This document shows positions 18,320-26,177 of a DNA stretch of 64,000 nucleotides, one piece after another. Positions within the stretch are counted from its first letter, which is position 1; every line of letters starts with the position of its first letter. The DNA lies in NCBI GenBank assembly GCA_016936975.1, contig JAFGWU010000054.1, positions 16,298-80,297 of the forward strand, in the 5' to 3' direction. A program made the position numbers and the translations under genes. Below the pieces are notes generated by a model, which saw only the letters and a program-made list of their open reading frames with translations, ran no database searches and was not told the DNA's origin. Origin of the DNA: Bacteroidales bacterium. Lineage in GTDB: Bacteria > Bacteroidota > Bacteroidia > Bacteroidales > GCA-2748055.

Positions 18320-21079
18320 TTATTCTATTGAGTAATTATATAAAAATCCGTTTGAACTGCCTACGATAAGATTAAAACGGCTGTCGGACCCTGCAAAGTA
18401 TCCAATACTGAACCGTGTGCTCCCATCCAGCGGGAATCCTTCGTGTAAGGAGCCGTCGGAGTTTATAAGATAAATTCTGTCATTTTCATTATCTGTCAAT
18501 CCTATTTTGATATCCGAAGCAGAAAATTTATAGATGTCCGGCTGCTGTGTAACGGCACCTTTTGTTTTAAACGAAAAGAGCGGCTCCCCGGTTAGCTTCA
18601 ATAACATTAGTTCATTTCCTTCTGTAATGAGACAATCGGGGACACCATCACGATCCATGTCCTGTAAACAGAAGAAATGATCCGGATCAGCCTTTCTCTG
18701 AACAAGCGTTTCAACATCTCCGCCGGTATAAATGGCCACGATGTTTCCCGTGGTATCCGAACTGATCCATCTGGGTTTTCCGTCCCTGATATTCATATCG
18801 AGATATAACAAATTACTATGAGAAATCGCAATCCATTTTTCGGGATTAATCCGTTCTCTGCCCCTCCTGTCAAGAATGTAAACCCTCTGCGGACCGGTTG
18901 CAATGATGTAATCCCTGTCATTAATCCTGAAATGTTGCAAAGGCTTTGACAGAATACCATCCGTCTTACGGAATTTCCAATCTGTTATGATACTCCCCTC
19001 TTTATCATACAGATATATTTTCCGATCGATGCCGGCAACAAAAATCCTGTAATCCCTGCTATTATCATAGTCAAATAAAGCCATAGGATTGGTTGCATGG
19101 GCCCTCAGATTAATGGGATACCGTTCGACATAATTACCATTTCTGTCTATTAAATGTAACTTTTCCTTCGTGTTAAAAAGGAATTGCAATTTGTTGTTCC
19201 GGTAAAAATCTATTTGATATATCTCGCTTAGAATTGGGGACTCGAGCTGGAGGCTCCAAAGAATCCGTCCTGTACCGTTTATCAGATAGATTTTATGATT
19301 GGCGTCCTGCAGGAAAATCTCTTTCTCCGAGGTGTTATGATTTGTAACCAGCGACGGTTTCAGAAAAGCCACAGTATCAAGAAGACTTTCCCAGACGGTC
19401 AGGGCACGCTCCTTAATCTGAGAGGTATATTTCAGGGTAACATTATTGTAGAACATATTATCTTCCCTACTATATTGTATAACCATCCCGGATATTTTGC
19501 GGAGAAAAGGTTCTGACTCCCCGATAATCCCGTCCATTTCCTGTTTCAGAAGGCTCCGGTTATTCTGAAGATAGGCAAACGGTTTAATATAGACACTTAC
19601 ATTCGCACGGCTTGAAAAAAAGTTGGAAACCTCCTGAAATACCGGATCATTGTCAAGGGTTTTTCGCAAGATGTTCTGGTAAATTACCGCAGAAAGAGAT
19701 TCGATGCTGGGTCCGAAAAGAATATACTTATCATAAACGGTATAGTAATGATTAAAAAAGCTCCCTGCCTTCTGATTTTGATAAAAAAGGTCGGGCAGAC
19801 GGTAAATATCAAAGATTGTCTGGTTATCCAGTTTATACTGATACAACAGGGATGAGGGTTCAAAACGGTTTGCAGAGAGATATTGAGAGTACCATTTATG
19901 CAATTTTTCCCTGGCCTGGCTCCCGCTCCTGACCTCAACAACGCATATTTCAGAGGTCAGGCGATCATTGCTGCCTTCCACTGCAAACCATCCGATTTCA
20001 TTATCCAAAATATCCAAAAGATCTCCGAAAGGATCCAATCCGTATAACCTTTTGATGCGATCTGTTTCCTCATCAAATTGTACCCGCTCTCCCTGCTCCG
20101 CCAGGACCATTAGCATTCGTTTATGGAACGATTCTTTCTTATCGATTCCCAGGTGGAGAAAATAGAAGGTATTAGAAGGAAATAAACTGGTCATTTCTAC
20201 CTTCACGGGAGATTGCTCAACACTGCTGCCCAGGAAAAGGGGAATAGAATCTGCCACACTGGTCATCCCGTTCAGGATAATGGCATCATCCTTGACATCC
20301 AGGTCAAGCTCTCCCCAACTGGCAAATTTTTCCAGCCCTTCCAATCTGCTCCAGCAATTATGATCCACAAAAGGATAGAAAAGCTGAGGCAGCCTGGAAT
20401 AGTTCAGGTAGAGATTTGCATAAACGTACCGCCCCGATGTGCTCTTCACCTGTAAGAACTCTCTTTCATTGAAAAAGCCGTTTCCGGCATTGGATCCCCT
20501 TATCGACTCTTCCAGAAGAATGGATGAAGGACTCAATATGAAGATACCTTTAATAACAGCAAAGGAAAATTGGTCCGGTAAATAATCACTGCGGCAGGAA
20601 ACATCGTATATGGTTTCAGCTTCGTAACGCCTTTCGTTGATCAGCGATGCATCACCCAGGAACGCTGTGACCAGGTTCACAAAATCCTTCTGGGAATAAG
20701 AATCCGAATAATCCACGTAAAAAACCGGCTGAATCTTATCCTTACCCAGGAGATGGAGGGATAGATTGATCTGTTCCTTTCTCAGGATTTCATCCAGCTC
20801 ATCATGCCGGGCCAACTCTTCTAAAAAGATTCTCCATAGTGAATCTGCTCCCGAAAATCCGGTCAGATTAGCCAGGTCGTTATAAATCGTGTTCTGGTCG
20901 ATCAGTTCATTGGAAACATAGTTAAAATCGAGATGCTCCGCAATCATTATCGCATTTCCCGGTATAATCTCAAACAGCGATGCGGGAGCGGCAGATCCGG
21001 TTTTTTTAAGGATTACCAGCAGCAGCAATCCTGTAAAAACCAGTGCAAAGATTCCTCCATATATAAAACGTTTCAACAT
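18320..21079 (-). CDS. Membrane-anchored DUF3352-like / beta-propeller protein
   Basis: A 919-residue protein. One N-terminal transmembrane helix (about residues 5-26) is followed by a periplasmic region of about 520 residues resembling DUF3352-type proteins (early motif IPGNAIMIAEHL). From about residue 555 to the end there are seven or so propeller blades with PQQ/FG-GAP-like signatures: KIYLINGTGRILWSL, KLHLIDRNGNYVERYPINL, KIYLYDKEGSIITDW, RVYILDRRGRE, DMDRDGVPDCLITEG, RIYLINSDGSLHEGFPLDG. No catalytic residues are evident. It is first in a three-gene unit with a lipoprotein and a DUF5723 barrel. A TAATTTTG -7 box lies 16 bases upstream of the ATG, and AGGAAATT immediately before it supports the start. 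Confidence 0.62.
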   Translation of the reverse strand: MLKRFIYGGIFALVFTGLLLLVILKKTGSAAPASLFEIIPGNAIMIAEHLDFNYVSNELIDQNTIYNDLANLTGFSGADSLWRIFLEELARHDELDEILRKEQINLSLHLLGKDKIQPVFYVDYSDSYSQKDFVNLVTAFLGDASLINERRYEAETIYDVSCRSDYLPDQFSFAVIKGIFILSPSSILLEESIRGSNAGNGFFNEREFLQVKSTSGRYVYANLYLNYSRLPQLFYPFVDHNCWSRLEGLEKFASWGELDLDVKDDAIILNGMTSVADSIPLFLGSSVEQSPVKVEMTSLFPSNTFYFLHLGIDKKESFHKRMLMVLAEQGERVQFDEETDRIKRLYGLDPFGDLLDILDNEIGWFAVEGSNDRLTSEICVVEVRSGSQAREKLHKWYSQYLSANRFEPSSLLYQYKLDNQTIFDIYRLPDLFYQNQKAGSFFNHYYTVYDKYILFGPSIESLSAVIYQNILRKTLDNDPVFQEVSNFFSSRANVSVYIKPFAYLQNNRSLLKQEMDGIIGESEPFLRKISGMVIQYSREDNMFYNNVTLKYTSQIKERALTVWESLLDTVAFLKPSLVTNHNTSEKEIFLQDANHKIYLINGTGRILWSLQLESPILSEIYQIDFYRNNKLQFLFNTKEKLHLIDRNGNYVERYPINLRAHATNPMALFDYDNSRDYRIFVAGIDRKIYLYDKEGSIITDWKFRKTDGILSKPLQHFRINDRDYIIATGPQRVYILDRRGRERINPEKWIAISHSNLLYLDMNIRDGKPRWISSDTTGNIVAIYTGGDVETLVQRKADPDHFFCLQDMDRDGVPDCLITEGNELMLLKLTGEPLFSFKTKGAVTQQPDIYKFSASDIKIGLTDNENDRIYLINSDGSLHEGFPLDGSTRFSIGYFAGSDSRFNLIVGSSNGFLYNYSIE

Positions 21080-21095
21080 AATTTCCTGAATTATT

Positions 21096-21103
21096 CAAAA
21101 TTA
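21096..21103 (-). promoter_or_regulatory. -7 box for the three-gene envelope unit
   Basis: On the minus strand this reads TAATTTTG, an exact TAnnTTTG. It predicts a transcript start near 21090 and a leader of roughly 11 bases for the propeller gene. No clear -33 element is seen at the usual distance. Confidence 0.45.
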
Positions 21104-21454
21104 TGAATTTACTTATTCTTATTCATGACAACTTACCAACAATGTAAATGAATATATTGGATGGTCAAATGCATGGTAGTGATGAGTTTTATCCTGTTTC
21201 ATTACCTATCCGCCGCAAATGGTAGGCAGAGAGGGCCGGAAAAGCTGCCTTGAATGAAGCAGGATTTTTATTGTTACCGGTTACCTAATTTACCAGCCAG
21301 ACAGGAAAAAAACGCACCCCCTGTTACCCATAAATACCTCAGCCTCATACTAACTGTTGAAAACCTGTTCGATAGATTTTATAAACCTTGTAGTCCCTGC
21401 TTGAGTGGTTTCGGCTTTAATTTTATTTTTACGACACAGGTTAATTCATGATTT
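21104..21454. other. Intergenic region between the propeller gene and ung
   Basis: About 350 bases between divergent genes. Apart from the minus-strand -7 box at its left edge, I see only an A/T-rich stretch near 21420-21432 that could hold a weak ung promoter (TATTTTTA, one mismatch to TAnnTTTG). No RNA gene, repeat or convincing small gene. Confidence 0.5.
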
Positions 21455-22126
21455 ATGTCTATGATTGATCCCATCATTGAGGAAAGCTGGAAAATCCTTC
21501 TTTGGGATGAATTTCAATCCGGATATTTCCGGGAACTGAAACAATTCCTGGTAGAGGAACGTCAGAAGTTCACAGTTTACCCTCCGGGCCCTCTTATTTT
21601 TAATGCTTTTACGCACACGCCTTTTGAAACCGTCAAAGTGGTTATCCTCGGACAGGACCCTTACCATGGCAAAGGACAGGCCCATGGGCTCTGCTTTTCC
21701 GTTCCGGAAAAGATGGCCCAGCCACCCTCCCTGGTTAACATCTTCAAGGAAATCCATGAAGATATCGGGACCCCGATCCCCGGAAGTGGAAACCTCGAGC
21801 GCTGGGCCGACCAGGGAGTCCTCCTCCTTAATGCGACCCTTACAGTTAGGGCGAACCAGGCCGGATCTCACCAGAACAGAGGATGGGAACAATTCACCGG
21901 CCATATTATCCGGTTGATCTCGGAACGGAAAAACCACGTTGTATTTCTTCTATGGGGACGTTACGCCCAGGCAAAAGAGTACCTGATTGACACCTCCCGT
22001 CACCTCATCCTGAAAGCAGCCCACCCGTCTCCGTTTTCGGCCCATAATGGATTTTTCGGATGCCGCCATTTTTCAAAAACAAACCAGTATTTGAAAAAAT
22101 ATGGGATTGAACCCATTCAGTGGTAA
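21455..22126 (+). CDS. ung: Uracil-DNA glycosylase (family 1)
   Basis: A 223-residue base-excision repair enzyme that removes uracil from DNA. The water-activating motif GQDPYHGKGQAHG (Asp at residue 68) and the DNA-intercalating motif HPSPFSAHNGFFGC near residue 192 are both intact, and LLLNATLTV supplies the conserved uracil-binding asparagine segment. Length and domain order match family 1 UDG. Two ATGs lie close together (21455 and 21461); the first is taken. The gene stands alone, with non-coding DNA on both sides, so it is probably its own transcription unit. Confidence 0.95.
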   Translation: MSMIDPIIEESWKILLWDEFQSGYFRELKQFLVEERQKFTVYPPGPLIFNAFTHTPFETVKVVILGQDPYHGKGQAHGLCFSVPEKMAQPPSLVNIFKEIHEDIGTPIPGSGNLERWADQGVLLLNATLTVRANQAGSHQNRGWEQFTGHIIRLISERKNHVVFLLWGRYAQAKEYLIDTSRHLILKAAHPSPFSAHNGFFGCRHFSKTNQYLKKYGIEPIQW

Positions 22127-22585
22127 ATGATGTTTTCCGAAGATCCTGGGCCCCTGCAAAAAACAAGAAAAGGCAGGGACTGAATCCGATTGAATGGGAA
22201 TATTATTTAAGTATTAGGGGACAACATTCCAGTCATTGGGAGCAAGACTTAAGGCTGTAGGGACCAGATCCGGGACAACAGGGATTGCTATAACAACCAT
22301 ATGCAATGAGCGGCAAGTATCTCCTAACCGGTGCAACGAATCCGAACAGTCAACGAACAAATTCGTACAATTTACCGGATGGGACTGTCAATCTCCCAAT
22401 CCTGGTGGATAATTGGCAAATCCCCGTTACTGCTGATTATTCCGGGTATCTCAATCCTTTTAAAAGAGCGGAGGAATCCTGTTTGGCATGCTATTTGATA
22501 TTCTTATAGTGACAGTTCATCCATCATATACCTGCTAGCACCGGGGTCAGGTCCGTCACAAGCAATTGCGGCGGGCTTTTATTTT
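22127..22585. other. Long intergenic region after ung
   Basis: About 460 bases between the convergent ung and trpS genes. It contains a hairpin (CCCTGC/GCAGGG, 22150-22180) without a T tract and two copies of GGGACAACA (around 22218 and 22271). A short open frame at 22306-22509 has no ribosome-binding site and no protein-like composition. I find no RNA gene or mobile-element ends; it may be decayed sequence. Confidence 0.45.
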
Positions 22586-23575
22586 TCAGAAAGGTTTGAA
22601 TCCGATAATTTCCCGGACATCCCTGAGGGTCTTTGATGCACTCGCGCGCGCACGCTCTGCTCCCATCCTGACCACTTTTTTCAGGTAGTCATCATCATGA
22701 TAAATATCCAGAATTCGCTTCCTGACTGGAGAGGTAAAAGCAATCATGTCCTCCGCAAGCTGTTTTTTTAAATCCCCGTAACGGATGGTGCAGTTTTTAT
22801 ACTGCTCCCTGAAAAACTGAACGGTATCGGGTGTGGAAAGCAATTCAAGCAGGTAAAAGAGATTCTTTACCGGCTCGCTCATCTTTGAATTGGGTTTTGT
22901 TGGACCGGCATCAGTAACGGCCCGCATTACCTTTTTGCGGATGACGGAAGGTTCATCAACAAGGAAAATACCGTTTCCCTCACTTTTCCCCATCTTTCCT
23001 GTTCCGTCCAGACCGGGAACCTTAATCAGTTTATCTCCGAAATTATAAGGCTCCGGCATTTTAAAATACTCCACACCATACATGGTATTGAACCGCCGGG
23101 CAAATTTGCGCGCCATTTCGAGGTTTTGCTCCTGGTCCTTGCCCACTGGCACCTTATCGGCATTGTGAATGATGATATCCGCACACATAAGCACCGGGTA
23201 AGTCAAAAGACCCGCATTCACATTATCGGGCTGACTGCGGATTTTTTCCTTGAAGGTTGTTGTTCTCTGCAACTCCCCGACATAAGCATTCATGTTCAGC
23301 AAAAGGTATAGTTCCGGTATCTCCGGTACATCACTCTGCACGTACAGGGTGGCCACTTCGGGATCGAGACCCGAAGCTATATACTCGGAAAGAACCGACC
23401 GTACACTGTCCTGAAGATTCTCCGGCTTCGGATGGGTTGTGAGGGAATGGTAATCGGCAACAAAGAAAAAACACCGGTTCTCATGCTGCATTTTTACAAA
23501 ATTCTTAACCGCCCCGAAGTAGTTGCCAAGATGAAGGGATCCTGTTGACCGGATTCCGCTTAAAACTGTATCCAT
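22586..23575 (-). CDS. trpS: Tryptophanyl-tRNA synthetase
   Basis: A 329-residue class I aminoacyl-tRNA synthetase that charges tRNA-Trp. The HIGH-like motif appears as GSLHLGNYFGAVKNF at about residues 12-26 and the KMSKS-like loop as GKMGKSEGN near residue 195. The central ADYHSLTT and PVGKDQEQNLEMAR segments are characteristic of TrpRS and exclude TyrRS. Length is normal. The start ATG at 23575 lies about 30 bases from an exact minus-strand TAnnTTTG box. It is divergent from rbfA; the two promoters are only about 22 bases apart. Confidence 0.96.
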   Translation of the reverse strand: MDTVLSGIRSTGSLHLGNYFGAVKNFVKMQHENRCFFFVADYHSLTTHPKPENLQDSVRSVLSEYIASGLDPEVATLYVQSDVPEIPELYLLLNMNAYVGELQRTTTFKEKIRSQPDNVNAGLLTYPVLMCADIIIHNADKVPVGKDQEQNLEMARKFARRFNTMYGVEYFKMPEPYNFGDKLIKVPGLDGTGKMGKSEGNGIFLVDEPSVIRKKVMRAVTDAGPTKPNSKMSEPVKNLFYLLELLSTPDTVQFFREQYKNCTIRYGDLKKQLAEDMIAFTSPVRKRILDIYHDDDYLKKVVRMGAERARASASKTLRDVREIIGFKPF

Positions 23576-23606
23576 ATTTATGGTTTATGATTTGCTATGG
23601 TGGATA

Positions 23607-23614
23607 CAAAACTA
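23607..23614 (-). promoter_or_regulatory. -7 box for trpS
   Basis: Reads TAGTTTTG on the minus strand, an exact TAnnTTTG. It predicts a start near 23601 and a leader of about 26 bases. No -33 TTG is clear. Confidence 0.45.
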
Positions 23615-23635
23615 TAAAATGTTCTTTAAAAATCG

Positions 23636-23643
23636 TATTTTTG
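23636..23643 (+). promoter_or_regulatory. -7 box directly before rbfA
   Basis: TATTTTTG is an exact TAnnTTTG and ends 6 bases before the GTG of rbfA. A transcript starting 5-7 bases downstream would begin at the GTG itself, giving a leaderless mRNA. The -33 element is weak. Confidence 0.45.
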
Positions 23644-23649
23644 CGAACT

Positions 23650-23988
23650 GTGACAACAACCCGTCAAAATAAAGTAGCCCGATTACTCCAGAAAGAACTC
23701 GGGGAACTGCTCCAGAAAAGAGGCAGGGAATTCCTGGGTAATAAACTTACAACCGTCACTGTGGTGAGAATCAGTCCCGATCTTAGCGTTGCAAAAGTGT
23801 ACCTCAGCATCTTCCCTGTATCAAAGGGAGAGGATCCTCTTGAGCAGATAAACAGTCATTCTGCAACCATACGATACGAAATCGGCAGGAAAGTCAGAAA
23901 CCAGTTGCGAATCATCCCTGAATTTATATATTTTCTTGACGACTCTCTCGATTATATTGACAATATCGACCACCTCCTTAAAGAATAG
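23650..23988 (+). CDS. rbfA: Ribosome-binding factor A
   Basis: A 112-residue KH-fold protein needed for late maturation of the 30S subunit, where it contacts the 16S rRNA 5' region. The N-terminal TTTRQNKVARLLQKELGELL and the later VRISPDLSVAKVYLSIFP are the family's conserved segments. The frame is open further upstream into trpS, but all RbfA proteins begin just before this TRQ motif; the GTG at 23650 gives that product (a TTG at 23641 is the alternative, but lies inside the -7 box). The methyltransferase gene follows after 5 bases and a LolE-like permease overlaps that, forming a three-gene unit. Confidence 0.85.
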   Translation: MTTTRQNKVARLLQKELGELLQKRGREFLGNKLTTVTVVRISPDLSVAKVYLSIFPVSKGEDPLEQINSHSATIRYEIGRKVRNQLRIIPEFIYFLDDSLDYIDNIDHLLKE

Positions 23989-23993
23989 CAATC

Positions 23994-24803
23994 ATGCAAT
24001 ACGATCCCGTAAAGAGTAGTCTTGGCGAGATTTTTAACAGGACTGTTTTTCTGAGGAAGTTATTTTACAGGTTGCTCGATCTGTTATTGCTGCGCTCATG
24101 GCATATCCGGAAGGAATTGAAAGCACTGAAAAGGGAAGGATTTGCCCCGAAGGAGATTCTCGATGCCGGTTCCGGATTCGGTCAGTATGTCTTTTTTCTG
24201 GCCAGGCTCTTTCCCGGGAGCAGAATCACCGGACTGGATATTAAAAAGGAACAGATAGAAGATTGTAATCATTTTTTTGAACAAACCGGGTTTGCAGAAC
24301 GTGTTGGTTTTCATGTCGGAAATCTTACTGTTTACAGGAAAGAAGAGGCGTATGACCTGATTCTCTCTGTGGATGTCATGGAACATATTGAAGAGGATAC
24401 TGCTGTCTTCAAAAATTTCTACAAAAACCTGGTACCCGGAGGAATTCTTCTGATTTCAACCCCATCGGATCAGGGAGGGTCGGATGTGCGACACGACCAT
24501 GACACATCATTTATTGATGAGCACGTAAGGGATGGATACGGAACCGCTGAAATCCGCCAGAAATTATCCGCCTCGGGATTTTCCGATATTAAAATCCATT
24601 ATTCCTATGGCGATCCCGGAAAGCTTTCCTGGCGCCTCTCCATGAAGTACCCGGTTCAGATGGTCAATATCAGTAAATTTTTTCTGTTGTTACTCCCGGT
24701 TTATTATCTCTTAACTTTTCCCCTAAGCTGGTTTTTAAATTGCCTGGATGTTCGTCAAAACCATGAAACCGGTACGGGGCTTATTATAAAATGCGTGAAG
24801 TGA
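23994..24803 (+). CDS. Class I SAM-dependent methyltransferase
   Basis: A 269-residue methyltransferase with the Rossmann SAM-binding motif ILDAGSGFGQYVFFLA at about residues 53-68, the acidic motif II in ITGLDIKKEQ, and LILSVDVMEHIEEDTAVFKN, typical of the UbiE/UbiG-like group. The C-terminal part ends with a hydrophobic stretch (FFLLLLPVYYLLTFPLSWFL, about 225-245), suggesting membrane association. The substrate cannot be inferred. It begins 5 bases after rbfA and overlaps the next gene by 13 bases, so translation of the three is probably coupled. Confidence 0.8.
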   Translation: MQYDPVKSSLGEIFNRTVFLRKLFYRLLDLLLLRSWHIRKELKALKREGFAPKEILDAGSGFGQYVFFLARLFPGSRITGLDIKKEQIEDCNHFFEQTGFAERVGFHVGNLTVYRKEEAYDLILSVDVMEHIEEDTAVFKNFYKNLVPGGILLISTPSDQGGSDVRHDHDTSFIDEHVRDGYGTAEIRQKLSASGFSDIKIHYSYGDPGKLSWRLSMKYPVQMVNISKFFLLLLPVYYLLTFPLSWFLNCLDVRQNHETGTGLIIKCVK

Positions 24804-26041
24804 ACCTTCCATTTTACATAGCGCGGCGATACCTTCTCGCAAAAAAATCACAGAATGCCATTAACATCATCTCCACAATCTCTGTACTGGGGGTCGCGGT
24901 TGGCACCATGGCGCTTGTGGTTGTATTATCCGTATTTAACGGTTTCGATAAGGTTGTGAAGTCGTTGTTCAATGCGTTTGATCCCGATATCAAAATTACA
25001 GCTACTGTAGGAAAGACATTCTCACCTTCCGGAGAAGCGTTCGATCGCATCAGAAATCATTCGGGGGTCGCGGCATATTCAGAAGTTCTGGAAGAAAATG
25101 CCCTCCTGATGTATGGCGACCAGCAACATATTGCCACCATCAAAGGGGCCGACAGCGTTTTCGTGGAAGTGACCGGAATCGATTCCATGATGGTCGACGG
25201 CTCCATGACATTAAAGGACCAGAATCGTCCGTATGCAGTGGTCGGGCAGGGTGTCGCTTACTATTTAAGGATTGGTCTCAGTTTCGTCGATCCCCTTTTT
25301 GTTTATACCATACGACGCTCCTCAAAAGTTAACCTGGCCAATCCTGACGAATCGGTCAAGCGCAGGTACATCTATCCCTCCGGCATCTTTGCCATTGAGC
25401 AGGATTTTGATTCCCGGTATGTGATAGTGCCCATTGAATTTGCCAGGGAACTGCTAGAATATTCTGACGAGGTATCAGCCATCGAGGTAAAACTGAACCC
25501 GGGGAAGAACCCTGAACAAACACAGGCTGATTTCAAGAATATCCTGGGGCCTGATTACCGGGTAAAAAACCGGGAGGAACAGAATGAACTGTTCTACCGG
25601 ATCATGAGATCGGAAAAGTATGCCATATTCCTGATTCTTACCTTCATCCTGGTCATTGCATCTTTTAATATTGTGGGGTCCCTCAGTATGCTTATCATTG
25701 ATAAGAAAAGAGATATAAAAAGCCTGAGGGATATGGGCGCCGGCAACAAGCTTATTGAAAGGATTTTCATTGCGGAAGGGTGGATGATATCCCTGATCGG
25801 AAGCCTGATTGGATTAGTGGCCGGAACCGGGATCAGCTGGGTACAGGACCGTTTCGGACTCCTGAAACTTCAGGGCAGCGGGACCTTCGTAATTGATGCT
25901 TACCCGGTAGATATTCAGATTCCGGATCTCATTCTTGTCTGGTTAACGGTGCTTTTCATCGGCTTCCTGGCTGCTCTTTACCCCGTTAAGCAAATCAGCA
26001 AAAAGTATTTGAGACATATTGAAAATAGCGTGATTGTTTAA
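24791..26041 (+). CDS. LolC/LolE-family ABC permease
   Basis: A 416-residue FtsX-type permease of the lipoprotein-releasing (LolCDE) family. It begins FYIARRYLLAKKSQNAINIIS, a strong LolC/E opening, with the first transmembrane helix at about residues 22-48, a periplasmic domain to about 275, and three more helices at about 280-305, 325-350 and 375-400. Such proteins extract outer-membrane-bound lipoproteins from the inner membrane. A LolD-like ATPase is encoded in this window, but far away at 44.2-44.9 kb and on the other strand. A single LolE-like gene suggests a homodimeric LolE2D2-type arrangement, which is inference. It overlaps the methyltransferase gene by 13 bases. Confidence 0.85.
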   Translation: MREVNLPFYIARRYLLAKKSQNAINIISTISVLGVAVGTMALVVVLSVFNGFDKVVKSLFNAFDPDIKITATVGKTFSPSGEAFDRIRNHSGVAAYSEVLEENALLMYGDQQHIATIKGADSVFVEVTGIDSMMVDGSMTLKDQNRPYAVVGQGVAYYLRIGLSFVDPLFVYTIRRSSKVNLANPDESVKRRYIYPSGIFAIEQDFDSRYVIVPIEFARELLEYSDEVSAIEVKLNPGKNPEQTQADFKNILGPDYRVKNREEQNELFYRIMRSEKYAIFLILTFILVIASFNIVGSLSMLIIDKKRDIKSLRDMGAGNKLIERIFIAEGWMISLIGSLIGLVAGTGISWVQDRFGLLKLQGSGTFVIDAYPVDIQIPDLILVWLTVLFIGFLAALYPVKQISKKYLRHIENSVIV

Positions 26042-26177
26042 AACTTTGTATTTCTCCTATTCGCTTATCTTCTAATTTTATAATCGCTGTTCAGCCATTT
26101 AAAAAGGGCGATGCAACTATCTCTTGCGCGAAAAAGTATTTATATAATTGATTTGGAACTTTTTTCAACATGATGCC

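Noticed and set aside
21254..21451. 65-codon open frame before ung
   Set aside because: Mixed composition with many Cys and Pro residues, no ribosome-binding site; it ends just before ung and looks like chance.
22150..22180. Hairpin after ung as a terminator
   Set aside because: Stem CCCTGC/GCAGGG has a long loop and no T run.
22306..22509. 67-codon open frame in the ung-trpS gap
   Set aside because: No ribosome-binding site, no recognisable motif, unusual composition, and it overlaps nothing conserved.
26148..26155. TTGATTTG as a -7 box for the SprB-like gene
   Set aside because: One mismatch to TAnnTTTG, and the nearest TTG is 22 bases upstream; position is plausible but the match is too weak to list.
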